A DNA stretch of 64,000 nucleotides from Actinosynnema pretiosum. GTDB taxonomy: Bacteria; Actinomycetota; Actinomycetes; Mycobacteriales; Pseudonocardiaceae. The stretch spans positions 279,310-343,309 of the forward strand of contig NZ_JAMTCF010000010.1 in NCBI RefSeq assembly GCF_024171695.1, given 5' to 3'. Every line of letters begins with the position of its first letter. The stretch's first letter is position 1. A model generated the notes under the pieces. The model did no database searches. It was not told the origin of the DNA and saw nothing but the letters and a program-made list of their open reading frames with translations. Below are positions 1 through 12,821 of the stretch, one piece after another. The position numbers and the translations under genes were made by a program.

Positions 1-3000
1 CTTCGACCTGTCGCGGGCGCCGCTGGCGCGTGCCCGGCTGCTCGTCGAGGGGGACCGGCGGCACGTCCTGCTGATCACCGTGCACCACATCGTCTTCGAC
101 GGCTGGTCCCGCACCCTCCTGCTGCGCGAGCTGGGCATCCTCTACGCCGCCGAGCTGACCGGCGCGGTGGCCGACCTGCCGCCCGCCCGGCCGTACCGCG
201 AGTACGCCCTGGCGCAGCAGGAGTGGCTGACCGGTCCCGGCAGGGAGGCGCACGAGGCGTACTGGCTGGACCGGCTCGACGGGGTGGCGCCGGTGCTGGA
301 GCTGCCCGCCGACCGGCCGCGTCCGGCCCGGCAGGACTACCGGGGCGCGCGTGTGCCGGTCTCGCTCGGGCCGGAGCTCACCGGGCGTCTGAAGGCGGTC
401 GCGCGCGAGCACGGTGTCACGCTCTACTCCACCATCCTGACCTGCTGGTTCCTCCTGCTCTCCCGGCTCTCCGGGCAAGGTGACATCGTTGTCGGCGTGC
501 CGACCGCCAACCGGGGCGCGGGCGGCGACCACCCCGACACGCTCGGGTTCTTCGTCAACACCCTGGCCGTGCGCGCCGATCTGGGCGGCTCCCCCACCGA
601 CTCCCCCACCGGCTCCGCCCTGCTCAAGCAGGTCCGCGCGGCCCTGCGCGGCGCCATCGACCACGTCGAGCTGCCGTTCGAGCGGGTCGTGGAGCTGGTG
701 AACCCGCCTCGCAGCCCGGCGCACACCCCGCTCTTCCAGACGATGTTCGCCTGGGTGCCGAAGCTCGACGACGTCCTGGAACTGCCGGGGGTGGCAGCCG
801 AACCCCTCCAGGTCGAGCACGCCCCCGCCAAGTTCGACCTCGCGCTCAACCTCGCCGCCGGGCACGACGACGTCCTCGGGCACCTCGACTACGCCGTCGC
901 CCTCTTCGACCGCGCGACCGCCGAGCGGTACGCGCGGTACCTCGTCCGGCTGCTGCACCAGCTCGCCGCCCACCCCGAGGCCGACGTCGCGGGCTACGAC
1001 CTGCTCGACGACGCCGAGCGCCGCGAGATCCTCACCGGCTGGAGCACCGGCACCGCACCGCACAGGCGCCCCGGCGGGCTGGTCGAGCGGTTCACCACCC
1101 AGGCCGACACCGCGCCGGACGCCCCGGCGCTCGTCTGCGACGGCCGGACCCTCACCTACGGCGAGCTGGACCGCCGCTCGACGCGGCTGGCCAACGCCCT
1201 GCGCCGACGCGGGGCCGGGCCGGGCGAGGTCGTCGCCATCCGGAGCGGGCGGTCGGCCGAGCTGGTGGTGTCCGCGCTGGGCGTGCTGAAGACCGGCGCC
1301 GCCTACCTCCCGCTCGACCCGGCCCAACCCCCGGCGCGGCAGGCGGCGATGGTCGAGGACGCGCGCCCGATCCTGGTGCTGGACGACATCGGCGCCCTGG
1401 AGGCCGAGGGCGACGAGACGCGCGAAGCGGTCACCACCGATCCCCGCGAGACCGCGTACGTCATCTGCACCTCGGGGTCGACCGGGCGGCCGAAGGGCGT
1501 CGCGGTGACCCACCACAGCGTCCTGGCCCTGTTCGACCAGTGGCTGGACCGCTTCGGCGCGACGCCCGGCGAGGCCACGTCGGCGTGGTCGAGCACCGGC
1601 TTCGACGCCTCGGTGCACGAGCTCCTGCTGCCGCTGACCACCGGGGCCGTGCTGCACGTCGTGCCCGAGGACGTCCGGCCGGACCCGGCGGCGCTGATGG
1701 CGTGGCTGCGGGAGCACCGGGTGGTGCAGGCGTTCCTGCCGCCGGCCTACGTCCGCTGGATCGACGAGGACCCGACCAGGGTCGCCGGGCTGGCGCTGCG
1801 GCAGGTCCTCACCGGCGTCGAACCCCTCCAGGAGGCCGCGCTCGCCCGGTTCGCCGCTGCTCTGCCCGGACTGCGGATCTGCTTCGGCTACGGGCCGACC
1901 GAGGCCACCCTCTACGCGACCGCGCACGTCGACCCGGAGCCCCTGGACCGCCCGGCGCCGATCGGGCGACCGCTGCCGGGGTCCCGGCTGTACCTGCTGG
2001 ACGACCGGCTGCGCCCGGTGCCGCCGGGCGTGGTCGGTGAGGTGTTCCTCGCCGGTGACTGCCTGGCTCGCGGCTACCTGCACCGGCCGGACCTGACCGC
2101 AGAGCGGTTCGTGCCGGACCCGTTCGCGCCGGGCGAGCGCATGTACCGCACCGGGGACCTGGCCCGCTGGCTCCCCGGCGGCGAGACCGAGTACGCCGGT
2201 CGCCGGGACGACCAGGTCAAGCTGCGCGGCTTCCGCATCGAGCCCGGCGAGGTGACGGCCGCGCTGCTGGCCGTCCCCGGTGTCCGCGAGGCCGCGGTGC
2301 TGGTCGACCGCGAGGGCGATCCCCGGCTCGTCGCCGGGGTCGCGGGCGGGAGCCGGAGCGCGCACGAGTGGCGCGCGGCGCTGGCCGACCGGCTGCCCGA
2401 CTACATGATCCCGTCGGTGTTCGCCGAGTTCGACCGGCTGCCGCTCAGCCGCAGCGGCAAGCTCGACCGCGACGCGGTCCTGGCGCGCGCCCGCACGAGC
2501 GCGTCGACCAGCCCGGTCAACACCACCGCACCGCGCGACCACGTCGAGCTGGCGCTGCTGCGGATCTGGCGGGACCTGCTCCTGCACCCCTCGATCGGCG
2601 TCTCGGACGACTTCTTCGACGTCGGCGGCACGTCGATCTCGGCGATCAAGCTCGCCCACGCGATCGGCGTCGGGTTCGGCCGCGAGCTGCCGATCCGCGA
2701 CGTCATCCTGCACCCGACCGTCGAGGCGCAGGCCGCGCTGCTGCGCGCGGACCGGCCGGTCGACGGCGGCAGCCTCGTCGAGTTCCGCCGGGGCGCGGGG
2801 AAGGCCCGCGTCGTCTGCGTGCACCCGGCGGGCGGCACGGCGTTCTGCTACCTGCCGCTCAGCGCCCTGCTGCCCGAGGACGCCGGGGTGCTCGGCATCC
2901 AGTCCCCCGGCCTCAACCCCGGCGAGTCGCCGCTGCCGAGCGTGGAGGCGATGGCCGAGGAGTACCTGCGGCTCGTCGACCCGCGGCCAGGGGAAGCCCT

Positions 3001-3469
3001 GGTCCTCTGCGGACTGTCCTACGGCGGCCTCGTCGCCCACGAGATGGGGCGTCGGCTGGCCGGGGAGCACCGCGTCAGCGTGGTCCTCCTCGACACCGCC
3101 GCGACCGACGACCCGGCCGCGAGAGCCGCGACCGACCCCGTTCCGGCGGCCGAGTTCCGCGAGAAGCTGGTGCGGTTCAACGGGATGTACCCCGGCATCG
3201 AGGACGAGCAGATCGAGCGCTACCACCGCACGTACAACCACAACCGGCTGACCGCGCGCGAGCACGACCCCGGCGAGTCGGCCGCGCGGGTGGTGTTCGT
3301 CCAGGCCGTCGGCGAGGACCCGGTCCCCGGCGCGGTGGAGTTCTGGCGCCGCCGCGCCCTCGGCGGGTTCGAGGTCGTCCCGGCGGACTGCGGGCACTGG
3401 GACATGCTGGAGAGCGACGCGCTGCCGCTGGTCGCCGAGCTGATCACCGCAGAGCTGGGGGCGCGATGA
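1..3469 (+). CDS. Nonribosomal peptide synthetase, C-A-PCP-TE (5' end outside window)
   Basis: The reading frame is open from base 2, so the start lies upstream. The visible part begins inside a condensation domain with the HHIVFDGWS active-site motif at about bases 101-127. An adenylation domain follows ([10 protein letters not shown] near 1465-1500, GYGPTEAT near 1888, YRTGDL near 2145). Next is a carrier domain whose phosphopantetheine Ser is the TCG codon at 2633 (GGTSIS). The protein ends in a type I thioesterase (GLSYGG nucleophile Ser at 3017; C-terminal GHWD His near 3400). By family knowledge it activates one amino acid, condenses it with an upstream donor and could release the chain. 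Specificity-pocket residues read by eye (D, A, H, F, L, G, G, L, Y) do not match a code I know. The stop overlaps the next start as ATGA, so the two synthetases are translationally coupled. A releasing TE here, ahead of another synthetase, is unusual. Confidence 0.95.
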   Translation, partial: FDLSRAPLARARLLVEGDRRHVLLITVHHIVFDGWSRTLLLRELGILYAAELTGAVADLPPARPYREYALAQQEWLTGPGREAHEAYWLDRLDGVAPVLELPADRPRPARQDYRGARVPVSLGPELTGRLKAVAREHGVTLYSTILTCWFLLLSRLSGQGDIVVGVPTANRGAGGDHPDTLGFFVNTLAVRADLGGSPTDSPTGSALLKQVRAALRGAIDHVELPFERVVELVNPPRSPAHTPLFQTMFAWVPKLDDVLELPGVAAEPLQVEHAPAKFDLALNLAAGHDDVLGHLDYAVALFDRATAERYARYLVRLLHQLAAHPEADVAGYDLLDDAERREILTGWSTGTAPHRRPGGLVERFTTQADTAPDAPALVCDGRTLTYGELDRRSTRLANALRRRGAGPGEVVAIRSGRSAELVVSALGVLKTGAAYLPLDPAQPPARQAAMVEDARPILVLDDIGALEAEGDETREAVTTDPRETAYVICTSGSTGRPKGVAVTHHSVLALFDQWLDRFGATPGEATSAWSSTGFDASVHELLLPLTTGAVLHVVPEDVRPDPAALMAWLREHRVVQAFLPPAYVRWIDEDPTRVAGLALRQVLTGVEPLQEAALARFAAALPGLRICFGYGPTEATLYATAHVDPEPLDRPAPIGRPLPGSRLYLLDDRLRPVPPGVVGEVFLAGDCLARGYLHRPDLTAERFVPDPFAPGERMYRTGDLARWLPGGETEYAGRRDDQVKLRGFRIEPGEVTAALLAVPGVREAAVLVDREGDPRLVAGVAGGSRSAHEWRAALADRLPDYMIPSVFAEFDRLPLSRSGKLDRDAVLARARTSASTSPVNTTAPRDHVELALLRIWRDLLLHPSIGVSDDFFDVGGTSISAIKLAHAIGVGFGRELPIRDVILHPTVEAQAALLRADRPVDGGSLVEFRRGAGKARVVCVHPAGGTAFCYLPLSALLPEDAGVLGIQSPGLNPGESPLPSVEAMAEEYLRLVDPRPGEALVLCGLSYGGLVAHEMGRRLAGEHRVSVVLLDTAATDDPAARAATDPVPAAEFREKLVRFNGMYPGIEDEQIERYHRTYNHNRLTAREHDPGESAARVVFVQAVGEDPVPGAVEFWRRRALGGFEVVPADCGHWDMLESDALPLVAELITAELGAR

Positions 3470-6400
3470 CGTCCATCGCCCGCCGCGTCCACGACCGGGC
3501 TTCGAGCCGCCCGGACGCCGTCGCCGTGTCCGACGGCCACCGCCACCTGACCTACGCCGAGCTGGACGCGGGCGCCGCCGCCGTCGCGGAAACCCTGTCG
3601 CGGCAAGGTGTTCGCCCCGGTGACGCGGTCGCCGTCGGGCTGCCGCGCTCGCTGGAGCTGGTGCAGGCCATGCTGGGCGTGCTGCGCCTGGGCGGGCAGG
3701 TCGTGCCGCTGGACCGGCAGAGCCCGCCCGCGCGCCGCGACGTCATCCTCGCCGACTCGGGCGCGGTCGCGGTGATCGAGGACGGGCTGCCGGAGCTGAC
3801 GCCGGTCGAGGCAGGCCCCCCTGCGGAGCCCGCGCCCGCGTCGTTCCTCTTCTACACCTCCGGCACGACCGGGCGCCCCAAGGGCGTGGAGGTCCGCGAC
3901 GCGGGCGTCCTGCGGCTCGCCGAACCCGGCTGGCTCGACCACGGCACGCGGTTCGCCTGCCTGGCCAACCCGGCCTTCGACGCGATCAGCTTCGAGGTGT
4001 GGGTACCGCTGCTGACCGGCGGCACGTGCGTGGTCCTCGACGAGGAGACCGTCCGCGACCCGCGCGCGTTCGCCGACGCGCTGGTCCGGGAGCGCGTCGA
4101 CACGATGTTCGTGACCGCGACGCTGTTCAACGCGGTCGCCGAGACCGTGCCCGGCAGCTTCGCCACCGTGCGCCGGGTCGTCATCGGCGGTGAGCAGCTC
4201 AACGCCCCGCTGATCCGCCGCTGGTACCGGGACAACCCGGACTCGCCGACGCTGCTGCAGAACGGGTACGGCCCGACCGAGACGACGACGTTCGCGCTCA
4301 GCCACCCGATCCCGCGTGACTTCGACGCCGAGGTCGTGCCGATCGGCAGGCCGCTGCCCGGCACCGGTGCCGTCGCGGTGACGCCGGACGAGCGCGTGGC
4401 GGCCGAGGGCGAGGTCGCCGAGCTGCACCTGTCCGGGGCCGGGGTCGCCCTCGGCTACCGGGGCCTGCCCGAGGAGACCGGGCGGAGGTTCGTCCGCCTG
4501 CCGTGGCTGGACGGAGGCCGCGCCCGCTACTACCGCACGGGCGACCTGGTCCGCGTGCTGCCGGGCGGGGGCTTCGCCTACGTCGGGCGCACCGACCGGC
4601 AGGTGAAGGTCCGGGGGTTCCGGATCGAGCCGGGCGAGCTGGAGCAGCGGCTCCTCGGCCACCCCGCGATCCGGCAGGCGCACGTGGCCGTGCGCCGCGC
4701 GGCCACCGCCGAGCTGCTCGCCTACGTCGTCGCGGACGAGCTGTCCTACGACGACTTCGAGGCGCACCTGGCCGGGGCCGTGCCCGACTACATGCGCCCG
4801 CACCACGTGTTCCGCCTCGGGGAGCTGCCCCGCAACGCGAACGGCAAGGTCGACGAGGCCGCGCTGCTGGCGGGCGGTTCCCCGGCGTGGCGGCCGGACA
4901 CCGGCGGCGAGGCGACGGCGTGGGAGCGCGAGGTCCTCGGCGTGGTCGCGGGGATCCTCGACGTGCCGGACCTGCGTCCCGGTGACACCTGGCTGCGGTC
5001 CGGGGGCGACTCGCTCAAGGCGCTGCGGCTGCGCTTCGCGATCCGGGAGCGCTGGGGCGTCGACCTGGCGCCGTCGGTCGTGCAGCGCGGCGACCTCGCC
5101 GACCTCGCCGCGTCGATCTCGGCGGCGGGGCGCGCGGACTACCCGGAACCGGGCGCGCCGACCACCGCGACGACCGCGCCCGCCACCAGCGAGCAGCAGC
5201 GGCTCTGGTTGCTCCAGCGGCGGAACCCGGCGTCGACGGCCTACCACGTGCCGCTCGCGTTCCGGGTCACCGGAGACCCGGACCTCGCGGCGCTGCGCCG
5301 GGACGTGCGCAGCCTGGTCGAGCGGCACCCGGCGCTGCGCACCGCGTTCGAGGCGACCCCGGACGGGCTGCGGCAGGTGGAGGGGGCGGCCTACGACCCG
5401 TGGACCGAACCCGGCGGGGACTTCTTCACGGCGCCGTTCGACCTGGCATCGGGCAGGCTGCTGCGGGCCGCCTGGCGGCCGGACGGCACGTTCCTGCTGT
5501 GCCTGCACCACATCGCGGTCGACGGCTGGTCGCTCAACGTCCTGTTCCGGGAGCTGTCCGGCGCGCGGCCACGCCCCGGCGCGCGCACGCCGCTCGACTT
5601 CGCGGACTGGCAGGCCCGCTGGTTCGCCTCGCCCGGCTACCGCGCCCGGCTCACCGACCGCGCCGACGACGCCGAGCCGCTCGGCGAGGCGTCCCTGGCC
5701 GGAAGGCTGCACGTCACCCGCGTCGACCGCGAGCGCGTCGACGGGCAGGCCGCCGAGCTGGGGCTGACGCGGTTCCAGCTGCTGCTCGGCGTGTTCGCCA
5801 GGAGCCTGTGCGCGGTCACCGGGCGCACCCGGCCCCGGATCGCCGCACCGGTCGCGAACCGGCCGGTGCGGGAGTTCGAGGACGGCGTCGGCATGTTCGC
5901 CAACACCGTCCGGCTGCCGCTGTCGGTGGACCCGGACGAGGACCTGGCGGACCAGCTCCGCAGGCTCGGCGAGGCGGCGGGGGCGGCCCTGGACCACCAG
6001 GACGTCGCGTTCGCCGACCTCGACCCGGCGCACGCGGCCTTCGACTACCTGTTCGTCCTGGAGAACACCGACTTCGAGGCCCTGCGGCTGCCCGGCTGCT
6101 TGGTCAGTCCGCTGTGGATCGAGGCGGCCGAGGCCAAGTGCGCGCTCACGCTGTCGGTCGTGGAGCGGCCGGACGGCTTCGACTGCCTGTGGGAGTACGG
6201 CGAGGGGCACTTCACCGAAGCCGAGGCGGCGGCACTCGGCGAGGCCTTCGACCGCGCCCTGCGCGGCGACGCCCGGATGCCGGACCACCGCGACCACGGC
6301 CGGGGCGCGGAGGCCGACCTGGCGTGGGAGACCGTGGCCGAGGGCTTCGCGCGGCAGGTCGCGCGGACCCCGGACGCCCCGGCGCTGACCGGCGGGACCA

Positions 6401-9400
6401 CGCTGACCTACGCGGAGCTGGACGCGCACGCGGCCCGGCTGGCGGCTGCCCTTCCCGCCGACGCCACCGACATCGCGCTGTACTTCCGGCCGTCCGCCGA
6501 GCACGTCGTCGCGCTGCTCGCGCTCGCGCGGCTGAACATCACCGCCGTGCCGCTCGATCCCGCCTACCCGCCCGCGCTGCTGCGGGAGATGCTCGACCGG
6601 GCCCGCCCGTCCTGCGTCCTGCTCGCTCCCGGCGAGGAGTTCGACACCGACGTCGAGCAGCGGACCGTGACGCTGACCGGCGGTCCGGCGCCGGACGTCC
6701 CGGCCCGGCACGTCGGACGGCCGCTCTACACGCTGTTCACCTCGGGCTCGACCGGGGCGCCCAAGGGCGTGCGCGTCCCGGACCGCACGCTGGCGAACCT
6801 GGTGCAGTGGCAGGACTTCCCGCCCGCCGCGACCCAGCAGTTCTCGATGCTGTCGTTCGACGTGTCGTTCCAGGAGGTCTTCACCACGCTCTGCGGCGGC
6901 GGGCGGCTGCACCTGGTCCGCCCGGAGTGGCGGCACGACGTCCCGGCGCTGCTGGCGCAGCTGGAGACCGCCGGGATCGAGCGGATCTTCCTGCCGTACG
7001 TGGCACTGCAGCTGCTCGCCGAGCACGGAACCCGGCTCGGGCGGCACCCCTCGCGGTTGCGGGACGTCATCACCGCCGGTGAGCAGCTCGTGTGCACGCC
7101 CGCGATCCGCCGCTGGTTCGCCGGGATGCCCGGCGCGCGCCTGCACAACCACTACGGCCCGACCGAGACCCACGTCGTCAGCGCGCTGACCCTGGACGGG
7201 GACCCGGCGCGCTGGCCGGAGCGCCCGGCGATCGGCCGCCCGGTGGCGAACGCGGTGCTGCGGGTGGCCGACGCCTCGGGCGCGCCGCTGCCGCCGGGGC
7301 AGGTGGGCGAGCTGCTCATCGGCGGTCTCGCGGCGAACCGCTGCTACCTCGGGGACGCGGCGCCGGAGAAGTTCGCCGAGCTGCCCGAGCTGCACTACCG
7401 CAGCGGCGACCTCGCGCACTTCGACCGCGCCGGGCTGCTGCACTTCGACGGCCGGGCCGACCGGCAGGTCAAGGTCAGCGGGCACCGCCTCGAACTCGGG
7501 CAGGTCGAGGCCGCGCTGCTGCGGCACCCCGACGTCGTCAACGCGGTGGTGCTGCCGCAGGGCGACCGGCTGGCCGCGTTCCTGGAGTGCCGCCGGACCC
7601 CGTCGGCGCGGGAGCTGGCGGACTTCCTCGTTCCGCTGCTGCCCCCGCACGCGCGGGTCGACCGCTTCCGCGTCGTCGAGGCCCTGCCGCGCACGCCGAG
7701 CGGGAAGCTGGACCGGGACGCCGCCCCGGACACCCCCGGCGCGGATCTGCACCGGCCGCAGGCCACGCGGTCGGTCGCGCCGTCGGGCGAGCTGGCCGCC
7801 CTGTTCGAGGAGGTGACCGGGGCGCCGATCGGGCCCGACGAGACGTTCTTCGCCGCAGGGGCCACGAGTCTTTCGCTGATGCGGTTCCACCTGCGCTGCG
7901 CGGAGGCCGGGTACCGCTTCACGGCGGCCGACCTCTTCGAGCACGTCACCCTCCGCGACCTGACCCGGCACCTGGAAGCGGGCCCGGCCACGGCCGGGGT
8001 GTCCGAGGCAACCGCCGCCGACGAGCCGGTGGCGGTCATCGGCATGGCGGTGCGGCTGCCCGGCGCGCCGGACCTGGCGTCGTTCTGGGACCTGGTCGTG
8101 TCGGGACGCCGGGGCGTCGAGGAGTTCCCGGCCGCCGAGGGCCTGGTCGGCGCGCGCAGCCTGCTGGACGATCCCCTGGCCTTCGACCCGGAGCACTTCG
8201 GCGTCAGCCACCGCGACGCGGCGCTGATGGACCCGCAGCAGCGGCAACTGCTGATGACCTGCGTCGAGGCCCTGGCCCACGCCGGGATCGCCCGGCCGGA
8301 CCGGGTCGGGATCGTCGCGGGCTGCGGTGAGAGCACCTACTTCCAGGAGATGTTGCGCGAGGCCGACCCGGCCGCGCTGCCGGACGGCTTCCAGCTCGCG
8401 CTGCACCACGAGAAGGACTTCCTGGCCACCAAGGTCGCCTACCACCTGGACCTGACCGGTCCGGCGCTGACGACCCAGACGGCGTGCTCCAGCTCGCTGG
8501 TCGCCGTCCACCTGGCCGCCGGGATGCTGCGCGGCGGCGAGGCGGACGTGATGCTGGTGGGCGGGGTGCTCGTCGACCGCACCCTGGAGGGGGGCTACCG
8601 GTACCGGCCGCAGCACATCTTCTCCTCGGACGGGCACTGCCGCCCGTTCAGCGACGACGCGGACGGCACGGTCGGCGCGAGCGGCGTCGGCGTGGTGGTG
8701 CTGAAGCCGCTGTCGGCGGCCCGCCGCGACGGGGACGCCGTCTACTCGGTGCTCACGGGCTCGGCGCTGACCAACGACGGCGCGGTCAAGCAGGGCTACA
8801 GCGCGCCGTCCCCGGCCGGGCAGCGCGCGGCGATCCGGGCCGCGCTGCGCCGCGCCGGGCGCTCCGGCTCGGACGTCGGGTACGTGGAGGCGCACGGGAC
8901 GGGCACCCGGCTGGGCGATCCGATCGAGGTCTCGGCGCTGCGCGAGGCCATGCCCGAGGCGACGGCGTGCGCGTTGTCGTCGGTGAAGAGCCAGCTCGGC
9001 CACCTGGGCGCGGCGGCCGGGGTGGTGGGCCTGATCCGCGCGACGCTGGCCGTCCACCACGGCGTGCTCCCGCCGACCGCGGACTTCCGGGCGCCGAACC
9101 CGGCGCTGGACCTGGGCCCGTTCCGGGTGCCGACGCGGGCCGAGCCGTGGCCCGCCGGACCGCGCGTCGCCGGGGTGAGCAGCTTCGGCATCGGCGGCAC
9201 CAACGCGCACGTGGTCGTGGAGTCCGCCCCCGCGCCGCCGCGCGAGCGCGCGGAACCCGTGCGCTGCCTGGTGCTCTCGGCCCGCAGCGCCGAGGCCCTG
9301 CGGCTGGAGGCGGTCAGGGTGGCCGACCACCTGTCCGCGCACCCGGAGTCCTTTGTGGACACCCTGCGGCACCTCCAGTCCGGCCGCCCGCACGGCCGCT

Positions 9401-11925
9401 GGCGCCTGGCCGCCGCCGTCGAGGACGCAGCCGGGGCAGCCGCCTGGCTGCGCGCGGCCGAGCCGCAGGAGGCGCCGGTCCCGCCGCTGTCACGTGATCC
9501 CCGGCCGTCGCCGGACAGCGGCGCCTCGCCCGCCGAGGTGGCGCGGGTGTGGCTGGGCGGCGGCGCGGTCGACTGGGGGCGCTCGGCCGCACCCGCACCG
9601 TGGGACTTCCCGCCGCCCGCCTTCGTCACGCGGGACTTCGACTTCCCCAGGCGGGCCGCCGTCGCACGACTGCCCGAAGCCGAGTGGCTGAGGCAGCCGA
9701 CGTGGGTGCGCCTGCGCCGGGCGGCGCGGGCGACCCGGACCGACCGCGTCCTGGTCATCGCGGGCGAGGGCCCGCTGACCGCGCCCGCGCTCGACGCGGC
9801 CTACCCGCGCGTCGTCCGGGTCCACGCCGCCGAGCGGTTCGCCCGCCTCGGTCCCGACGCGTTCGAGGCCGACCTCGCCGACACCGCCTCCCTCCGCCGG
9901 ATCCTCGACTCCTTGCCCACAAAGGAGATCGACTGGCTCCACACCCCACCCCTGGGCATCACCGGCCCCCTCGGCGAAGCGTCGGTGCGCCACGCGCGGT
10001 GGGCCTGCGTGGACACCCCGGCGGCCCTCCTGCGCGCCGCGCGCGGCCGTCCGCTCAGGACGTGGTGGGCCTCGGCGGGCGCGGCGCCCGCGAACACCGG
10101 CGTCACCCGCCCCGAGGCCGGGCTGCTCGCCGGGGTGAGCGCCGTCGGCCCGCAGGAGAGCGGGGTCCCCGGCCACTGGGTCGACCTCCCCGACCCGGAC
10201 CTGGCACCCCTGGCCGACCTGCTCACCGGCCCCACCCCACCCCCGAGGGTCGCGCTGCGGGCCGGGTTCTGGTGGGCGGAGGGCGACGCGCCCGTCCAGG
10301 CGGGCGACCCCCTCGCGCCCGACGGCGTCCACCTCGTCCTCGGCGGCACCGGCGGCATCGGCGCCGCCGTCGCCGAGGAGCTGCTGACCCGCACCACCGG
10401 CCGGGTCGTCCTGCTGGCGCGCGCCCCCTTCCTGCCCGACGCGCTCACCCCGTGGGCGGACCGCGTCGACCTGCTCGCCGCCGACCTCACCACCGTCACG
10501 CCCGACGCGATCCAGGGCCCCCTGGCCGGGATCGTCCACGCGGCGGGGAACCCGGACGGCGCCCTGATCGCCACCCGGGGCGAGGGGACGCAGGCCGTCA
10601 AGCTCGCGGGCGCGCTGCTCGTCGAGCGGCTCGTCGAACGCGACCGGCCCGCCTACGTCGCCTACTGCTCGTCGCTGTCGGCCCGGTTCGGCGGGGTCGG
10701 TCAGCTGGACTACGCCGCCGCCAACGGGTTCCTGGACGCGCTCGCCCACCACGACGGCCCGACCGCCCGCCTCTCGATCGCCTGGGACGTCTGGCGGGAC
10801 ACCGGCATGGCCGTCACCGCGCTGAAGTCCGACGCCCGCCACCAGGCGCACCTGGCGGTCGGCATGAGCGCCGAGGAGGGCCGCCGGACCTTCGCCCGCG
10901 CGCTGGGCGCGGGCCTGCCGCACCTGCTGGTCGCGACGACCGGTCTCGAACACGCCCGCGCGTTCCACGAGCGCGAGACCGCCCCGGTCGCCGCGACACC
11001 GGCCGGGGACGCCGAGGCGGAGCTGACCGAGGAGGTGCGCGCGCTCCTGGGCGTGGCCGAGCTGCGCCCGGACGTCCCGCTCCACGACCTGGGGGCCGAC
11101 TCCCTGACCCTGCTGGAGGTCGTCGACTCGGCGAAGCGCCTCTTCGGCGTCGACCTCGACCTCGCCTGGCTCGGCCCCGAGGTGACGATGGCGGGCCTGC
11201 TCGCGAAGCTCGCCGGGGCGGGCGGCACCGGCGAGGTGGCCGTCCAGGTCTGGCGGGAGGGGTCGGGCCGCGAGGTGGTGTGCCTGGTGCACCCGGTCGG
11301 CGGGGACGTGCACGCCTACCGGCCGCTCGTCGAGGCGCTGGACCCCGCGCTCGGCGTCTGCGTGATCGCCGACCCGGCGCTGGGCCTGCCGGAGCCGCCG
11401 GGGTGGTCCGTCGGGGAGCGCGCCCGCCGCTACCACGCGGCCCTGCGGGCGGCGCTACCCGGCCGCACCTGGCAGCTGGCCGGGTGGTCGTTCGGCGCCT
11501 GGGTGGCGACCGGCATGGCCGCCGAGGCCGAGGCGGCCGGACAGCCAGCGCGCGCACTGCACCTGATCGACCCGCCGCCGCCCGGCGCGAGCGCCGCGGA
11601 CTACGGCGAGGCCCAGCTGGAGGCGGTGTTCCAGCGGGAACTGGGCACCTCGGGCGGCCTCGCGGGCGAGCACGCCCAGCGGCTCGCCCGCGCGTGCCGG
11701 GCCAACCTGCGCAGCATGGGCGGGCACCGGCTGCCGCGCCTGACCGCGACGCCCAGCCACGTCTGGCTCGCGGTCGAACCCGAGCCCGGCTCGCCGGTGG
11801 CCGACCGCGACGGCTGGCGCGCCCTGCTGCCCGAGCCGAGCCGCTGGCGCGAGATGCCCACCACCCACTACGGCGTCGTGCGCGCGCCGCACGTCGCCGA
11901 GGTCGCCGCCGCCATCGGACTGTGA
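3466..11925 (+). CDS. Hybrid NRPS-PKS, A-PCP-C-A-PCP-KS-(no AT)-KR-ACP-TE
   Basis: This 2,819-residue megasynthase starts at the ATG overlapping the previous stop. Domains in order: A1 ([11 protein letters not shown] about 129-139, GYGPTET 267-273); PCP1 (Ser516); C (HHIAVDG 681-687); A2 ([10 protein letters not shown] about 1092, HYGPTET about 1228); PCP2 (GATSL, Ser1468); KS (about 1520-1920; Cys1674, His1810, His1846); KR (NAD(P)-binding GGTGGIG near 2291, Tyr2416 in LDYAAAN); ACP (GADSL, Ser2546); TE (GWSFG, Ser2675). A1 lacks a preceding C domain, as in a loading module. Pocket residues read by eye suggest a branched aliphatic (Val-like) residue for A1 and proline for A2. Between KS and KR the KS-AT linker (about 1940-2005) runs straight into a post-AT-like linker (about 2025-2068) with no acyltransferase GHSxG core. 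Malonyl loading would therefore need an AT in trans, and none is in the window. Inferred product part: aliphatic-Pro-beta-hydroxyacyl unit. Confidence 0.95.
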   Translation: MTSIARRVHDRASSRPDAVAVSDGHRHLTYAELDAGAAAVAETLSRQGVRPGDAVAVGLPRSLELVQAMLGVLRLGGQVVPLDRQSPPARRDVILADSGAVAVIEDGLPELTPVEAGPPAEPAPASFLFYTSGTTGRPKGVEVRDAGVLRLAEPGWLDHGTRFACLANPAFDAISFEVWVPLLTGGTCVVLDEETVRDPRAFADALVRERVDTMFVTATLFNAVAETVPGSFATVRRVVIGGEQLNAPLIRRWYRDNPDSPTLLQNGYGPTETTTFALSHPIPRDFDAEVVPIGRPLPGTGAVAVTPDERVAAEGEVAELHLSGAGVALGYRGLPEETGRRFVRLPWLDGGRARYYRTGDLVRVLPGGGFAYVGRTDRQVKVRGFRIEPGELEQRLLGHPAIRQAHVAVRRAATAELLAYVVADELSYDDFEAHLAGAVPDYMRPHHVFRLGELPRNANGKVDEAALLAGGSPAWRPDTGGEATAWEREVLGVVAGILDVPDLRPGDTWLRSGGDSLKALRLRFAIRERWGVDLAPSVVQRGDLADLAASISAAGRADYPEPGAPTTATTAPATSEQQRLWLLQRRNPASTAYHVPLAFRVTGDPDLAALRRDVRSLVERHPALRTAFEATPDGLRQVEGAAYDPWTEPGGDFFTAPFDLASGRLLRAAWRPDGTFLLCLHHIAVDGWSLNVLFRELSGARPRPGARTPLDFADWQARWFASPGYRARLTDRADDAEPLGEASLAGRLHVTRVDRERVDGQAAELGLTRFQLLLGVFARSLCAVTGRTRPRIAAPVANRPVREFEDGVGMFANTVRLPLSVDPDEDLADQLRRLGEAAGAALDHQDVAFADLDPAHAAFDYLFVLENTDFEALRLPGCLVSPLWIEAAEAKCALTLSVVERPDGFDCLWEYGEGHFTEAEAAALGEAFDRALRGDARMPDHRDHGRGAEADLAWETVAEGFARQVARTPDAPALTGGTTLTYAELDAHAARLAAALPADATDIALYFRPSAEHVVALLALARLNITAVPLDPAYPPALLREMLDRARPSCVLLAPGEEFDTDVEQRTVTLTGGPAPDVPARHVGRPLYTLFTSGSTGAPKGVRVPDRTLANLVQWQDFPPAATQQFSMLSFDVSFQEVFTTLCGGGRLHLVRPEWRHDVPALLAQLETAGIERIFLPYVALQLLAEHGTRLGRHPSRLRDVITAGEQLVCTPAIRRWFAGMPGARLHNHYGPTETHVVSALTLDGDPARWPERPAIGRPVANAVLRVADASGAPLPPGQVGELLIGGLAANRCYLGDAAPEKFAELPELHYRSGDLAHFDRAGLLHFDGRADRQVKVSGHRLELGQVEAALLRHPDVVNAVVLPQGDRLAAFLECRRTPSARELADFLVPLLPPHARVDRFRVVEALPRTPSGKLDRDAAPDTPGADLHRPQATRSVAPSGELAALFEEVTGAPIGPDETFFAAGATSLSLMRFHLRCAEAGYRFTAADLFEHVTLRDLTRHLEAGPATAGVSEATAADEPVAVIGMAVRLPGAPDLASFWDLVVSGRRGVEEFPAAEGLVGARSLLDDPLAFDPEHFGVSHRDAALMDPQQRQLLMTCVEALAHAGIARPDRVGIVAGCGESTYFQEMLREADPAALPDGFQLALHHEKDFLATKVAYHLDLTGPALTTQTACSSSLVAVHLAAGMLRGGEADVMLVGGVLVDRTLEGGYRYRPQHIFSSDGHCRPFSDDADGTVGASGVGVVVLKPLSAARRDGDAVYSVLTGSALTNDGAVKQGYSAPSPAGQRAAIRAALRRAGRSGSDVGYVEAHGTGTRLGDPIEVSALREAMPEATACALSSVKSQLGHLGAAAGVVGLIRATLAVHHGVLPPTADFRAPNPALDLGPFRVPTRAEPWPAGPRVAGVSSFGIGGTNAHVVVESAPAPPRERAEPVRCLVLSARSAEALRLEAVRVADHLSAHPESFVDTLRHLQSGRPHGRWRLAAAVEDAAGAAAWLRAAEPQEAPVPPLSRDPRPSPDSGASPAEVARVWLGGGAVDWGRSAAPAPWDFPPPAFVTRDFDFPRRAAVARLPEAEWLRQPTWVRLRRAARATRTDRVLVIAGEGPLTAPALDAAYPRVVRVHAAERFARLGPDAFEADLADTASLRRILDSLPTKEIDWLHTPPLGITGPLGEASVRHARWACVDTPAALLRAARGRPLRTWWASAGAAPANTGVTRPEAGLLAGVSAVGPQESGVPGHWVDLPDPDLAPLADLLTGPTPPPRVALRAGFWWAEGDAPVQAGDPLAPDGVHLVLGGTGGIGAAVAEELLTRTTGRVVLLARAPFLPDALTPWADRVDLLAADLTTVTPDAIQGPLAGIVHAAGNPDGALIATRGEGTQAVKLAGALLVERLVERDRPAYVAYCSSLSARFGGVGQLDYAAANGFLDALAHHDGPTARLSIAWDVWRDTGMAVTALKSDARHQAHLAVGMSAEEGRRTFARALGAGLPHLLVATTGLEHARAFHERETAPVAATPAGDAEAELTEEVRALLGVAELRPDVPLHDLGADSLTLLEVVDSAKRLFGVDLDLAWLGPEVTMAGLLAKLAGAGGTGEVAVQVWREGSGREVVCLVHPVGGDVHAYRPLVEALDPALGVCVIADPALGLPEPPGWSVGERARRYHAALRAALPGRTWQLAGWSFGAWVATGMAAEAEAAGQPARALHLIDPPPPGASAADYGEAQLEAVFQRELGTSGGLAGEHAQRLARACRANLRSMGGHRLPRLTATPSHVWLAVEPEPGSPVADRDGWRALLPEPSRWREMPTTHYGVVRAPHVAEVAAAIGL

Positions 11926-11947
11926 GACCCACGGGAAGAAGGAATCC

Positions 11948-12820
11948 ATGGAGCAGTACGAGCTCGACGCCGTCAAGCGGATCACCACCAGGCCGCCGCG
12001 CGACCACCGGACGCTGGCGGTGCGCGGCCTGACCCCGGTCATCGGCGCCGAGGTCACCGGCCTCGACCTGCGCCGGGAGCTGACCGGGGAGCAGCTCACC
12101 GAGCTGAGGACGGCGTTCCTGGACCACCACGTGCTGGTGTTCCGCGACCAGGACATCACGCCGGACGACCACCAGCGCCTGGCCGCGCACTTCGGCGAGC
12201 TGCGCCCGGTGAACCCGCCGCCCGAGCACGGCAACCCGTACATCCTGGAGGTCGCGACCTCCCCGGAGGCCGCCACCGTGTTCGGCAACGGCTGGCACGC
12301 CGACGGCACCGCCGACGCCGAGCCCTCGCTCGGCTCGATGCTGCACATCACGGAGATGCCCGCGCCGGGCAGCGGCGGTGACACGCTCTTCGCGAACATG
12401 CACCTCGCCTACGACATGCTCTCGCCGAAGGTGAAGGAGCTGCTGACCGGGCTGACCGCGATCCACGACGGCGCGCACGCCTTCCGGGGCCACAAGATCC
12501 CCGAGGGCTACGAGCCTCCGGTCAGCGAGCACCCGGTCGTCGTGCGGCACCCGGAGACCGACCGTCCGCTGCTGTACGTCAACCCGGCCTACACCTCGCG
12601 CATCCCCCAGCTGTCGGCCGACGAGAGCCAGGCCGTGCTCGACCTGCTGTTCTCGGTCGTGCCGAACCGGCCGATGCTGGCCTGCCGGGTGCGCTGGGAG
12701 CCGAACACCCTGGTGTTCTGGGACAACCGCTGCGTCCAGCACCACGCGGTCTACGACTACTACCCGCACACCCGCTTCGGCCACCGCGTCGCCATCAACG
12801 GCGGCCCGCTGAAAGGCTGA
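11948..12820 (+). CDS. TauD/TfdA-family Fe(II)/2-oxoglutarate dioxygenase
   Basis: A 290-residue protein of the usual TauD length. It has the iron-binding HxD motif in WHADGT (His117, Asp119), the distal His in QHHAVYDY (His265) and a downstream Arg in the FGHRVAI segment that fits the 2-oxoglutarate carboxylate-binding Arg. Enzymes of this family hydroxylate, desaturate or halogenate-like modify small molecules using Fe(II), O2 and 2-oxoglutarate. The HxD Asp is present, so halogenation is not expected. It begins 22 bp after the megasynthase stop behind a GGAAGAAGGA-like ribosome site and is followed one base later by a P450 gene, so it is most likely a tailoring enzyme acting on the peptide or on a precursor amino acid. 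Its actual substrate cannot be read from the sequence. Confidence 0.9.
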   Translation: MEQYELDAVKRITTRPPRDHRTLAVRGLTPVIGAEVTGLDLRRELTGEQLTELRTAFLDHHVLVFRDQDITPDDHQRLAAHFGELRPVNPPPEHGNPYILEVATSPEAATVFGNGWHADGTADAEPSLGSMLHITEMPAPGSGGDTLFANMHLAYDMLSPKVKELLTGLTAIHDGAHAFRGHKIPEGYEPPVSEHPVVVRHPETDRPLLYVNPAYTSRIPQLSADESQAVLDLLFSVVPNRPMLACRVRWEPNTLVFWDNRCVQHHAVYDYYPHTRFGHRVAINGGPLKG

Positions 12821-12821
12821 C

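Noticed and set aside
3220..9393. A 2,057-codon open frame on the minus strand inside the NRPS genes
   Set aside because: It is the mirror frame of GC-rich coding DNA; its translation is Arg/Gly/Ala/Pro low complexity with no domains, while the plus strand encodes clear A, C, PCP and KS domains.
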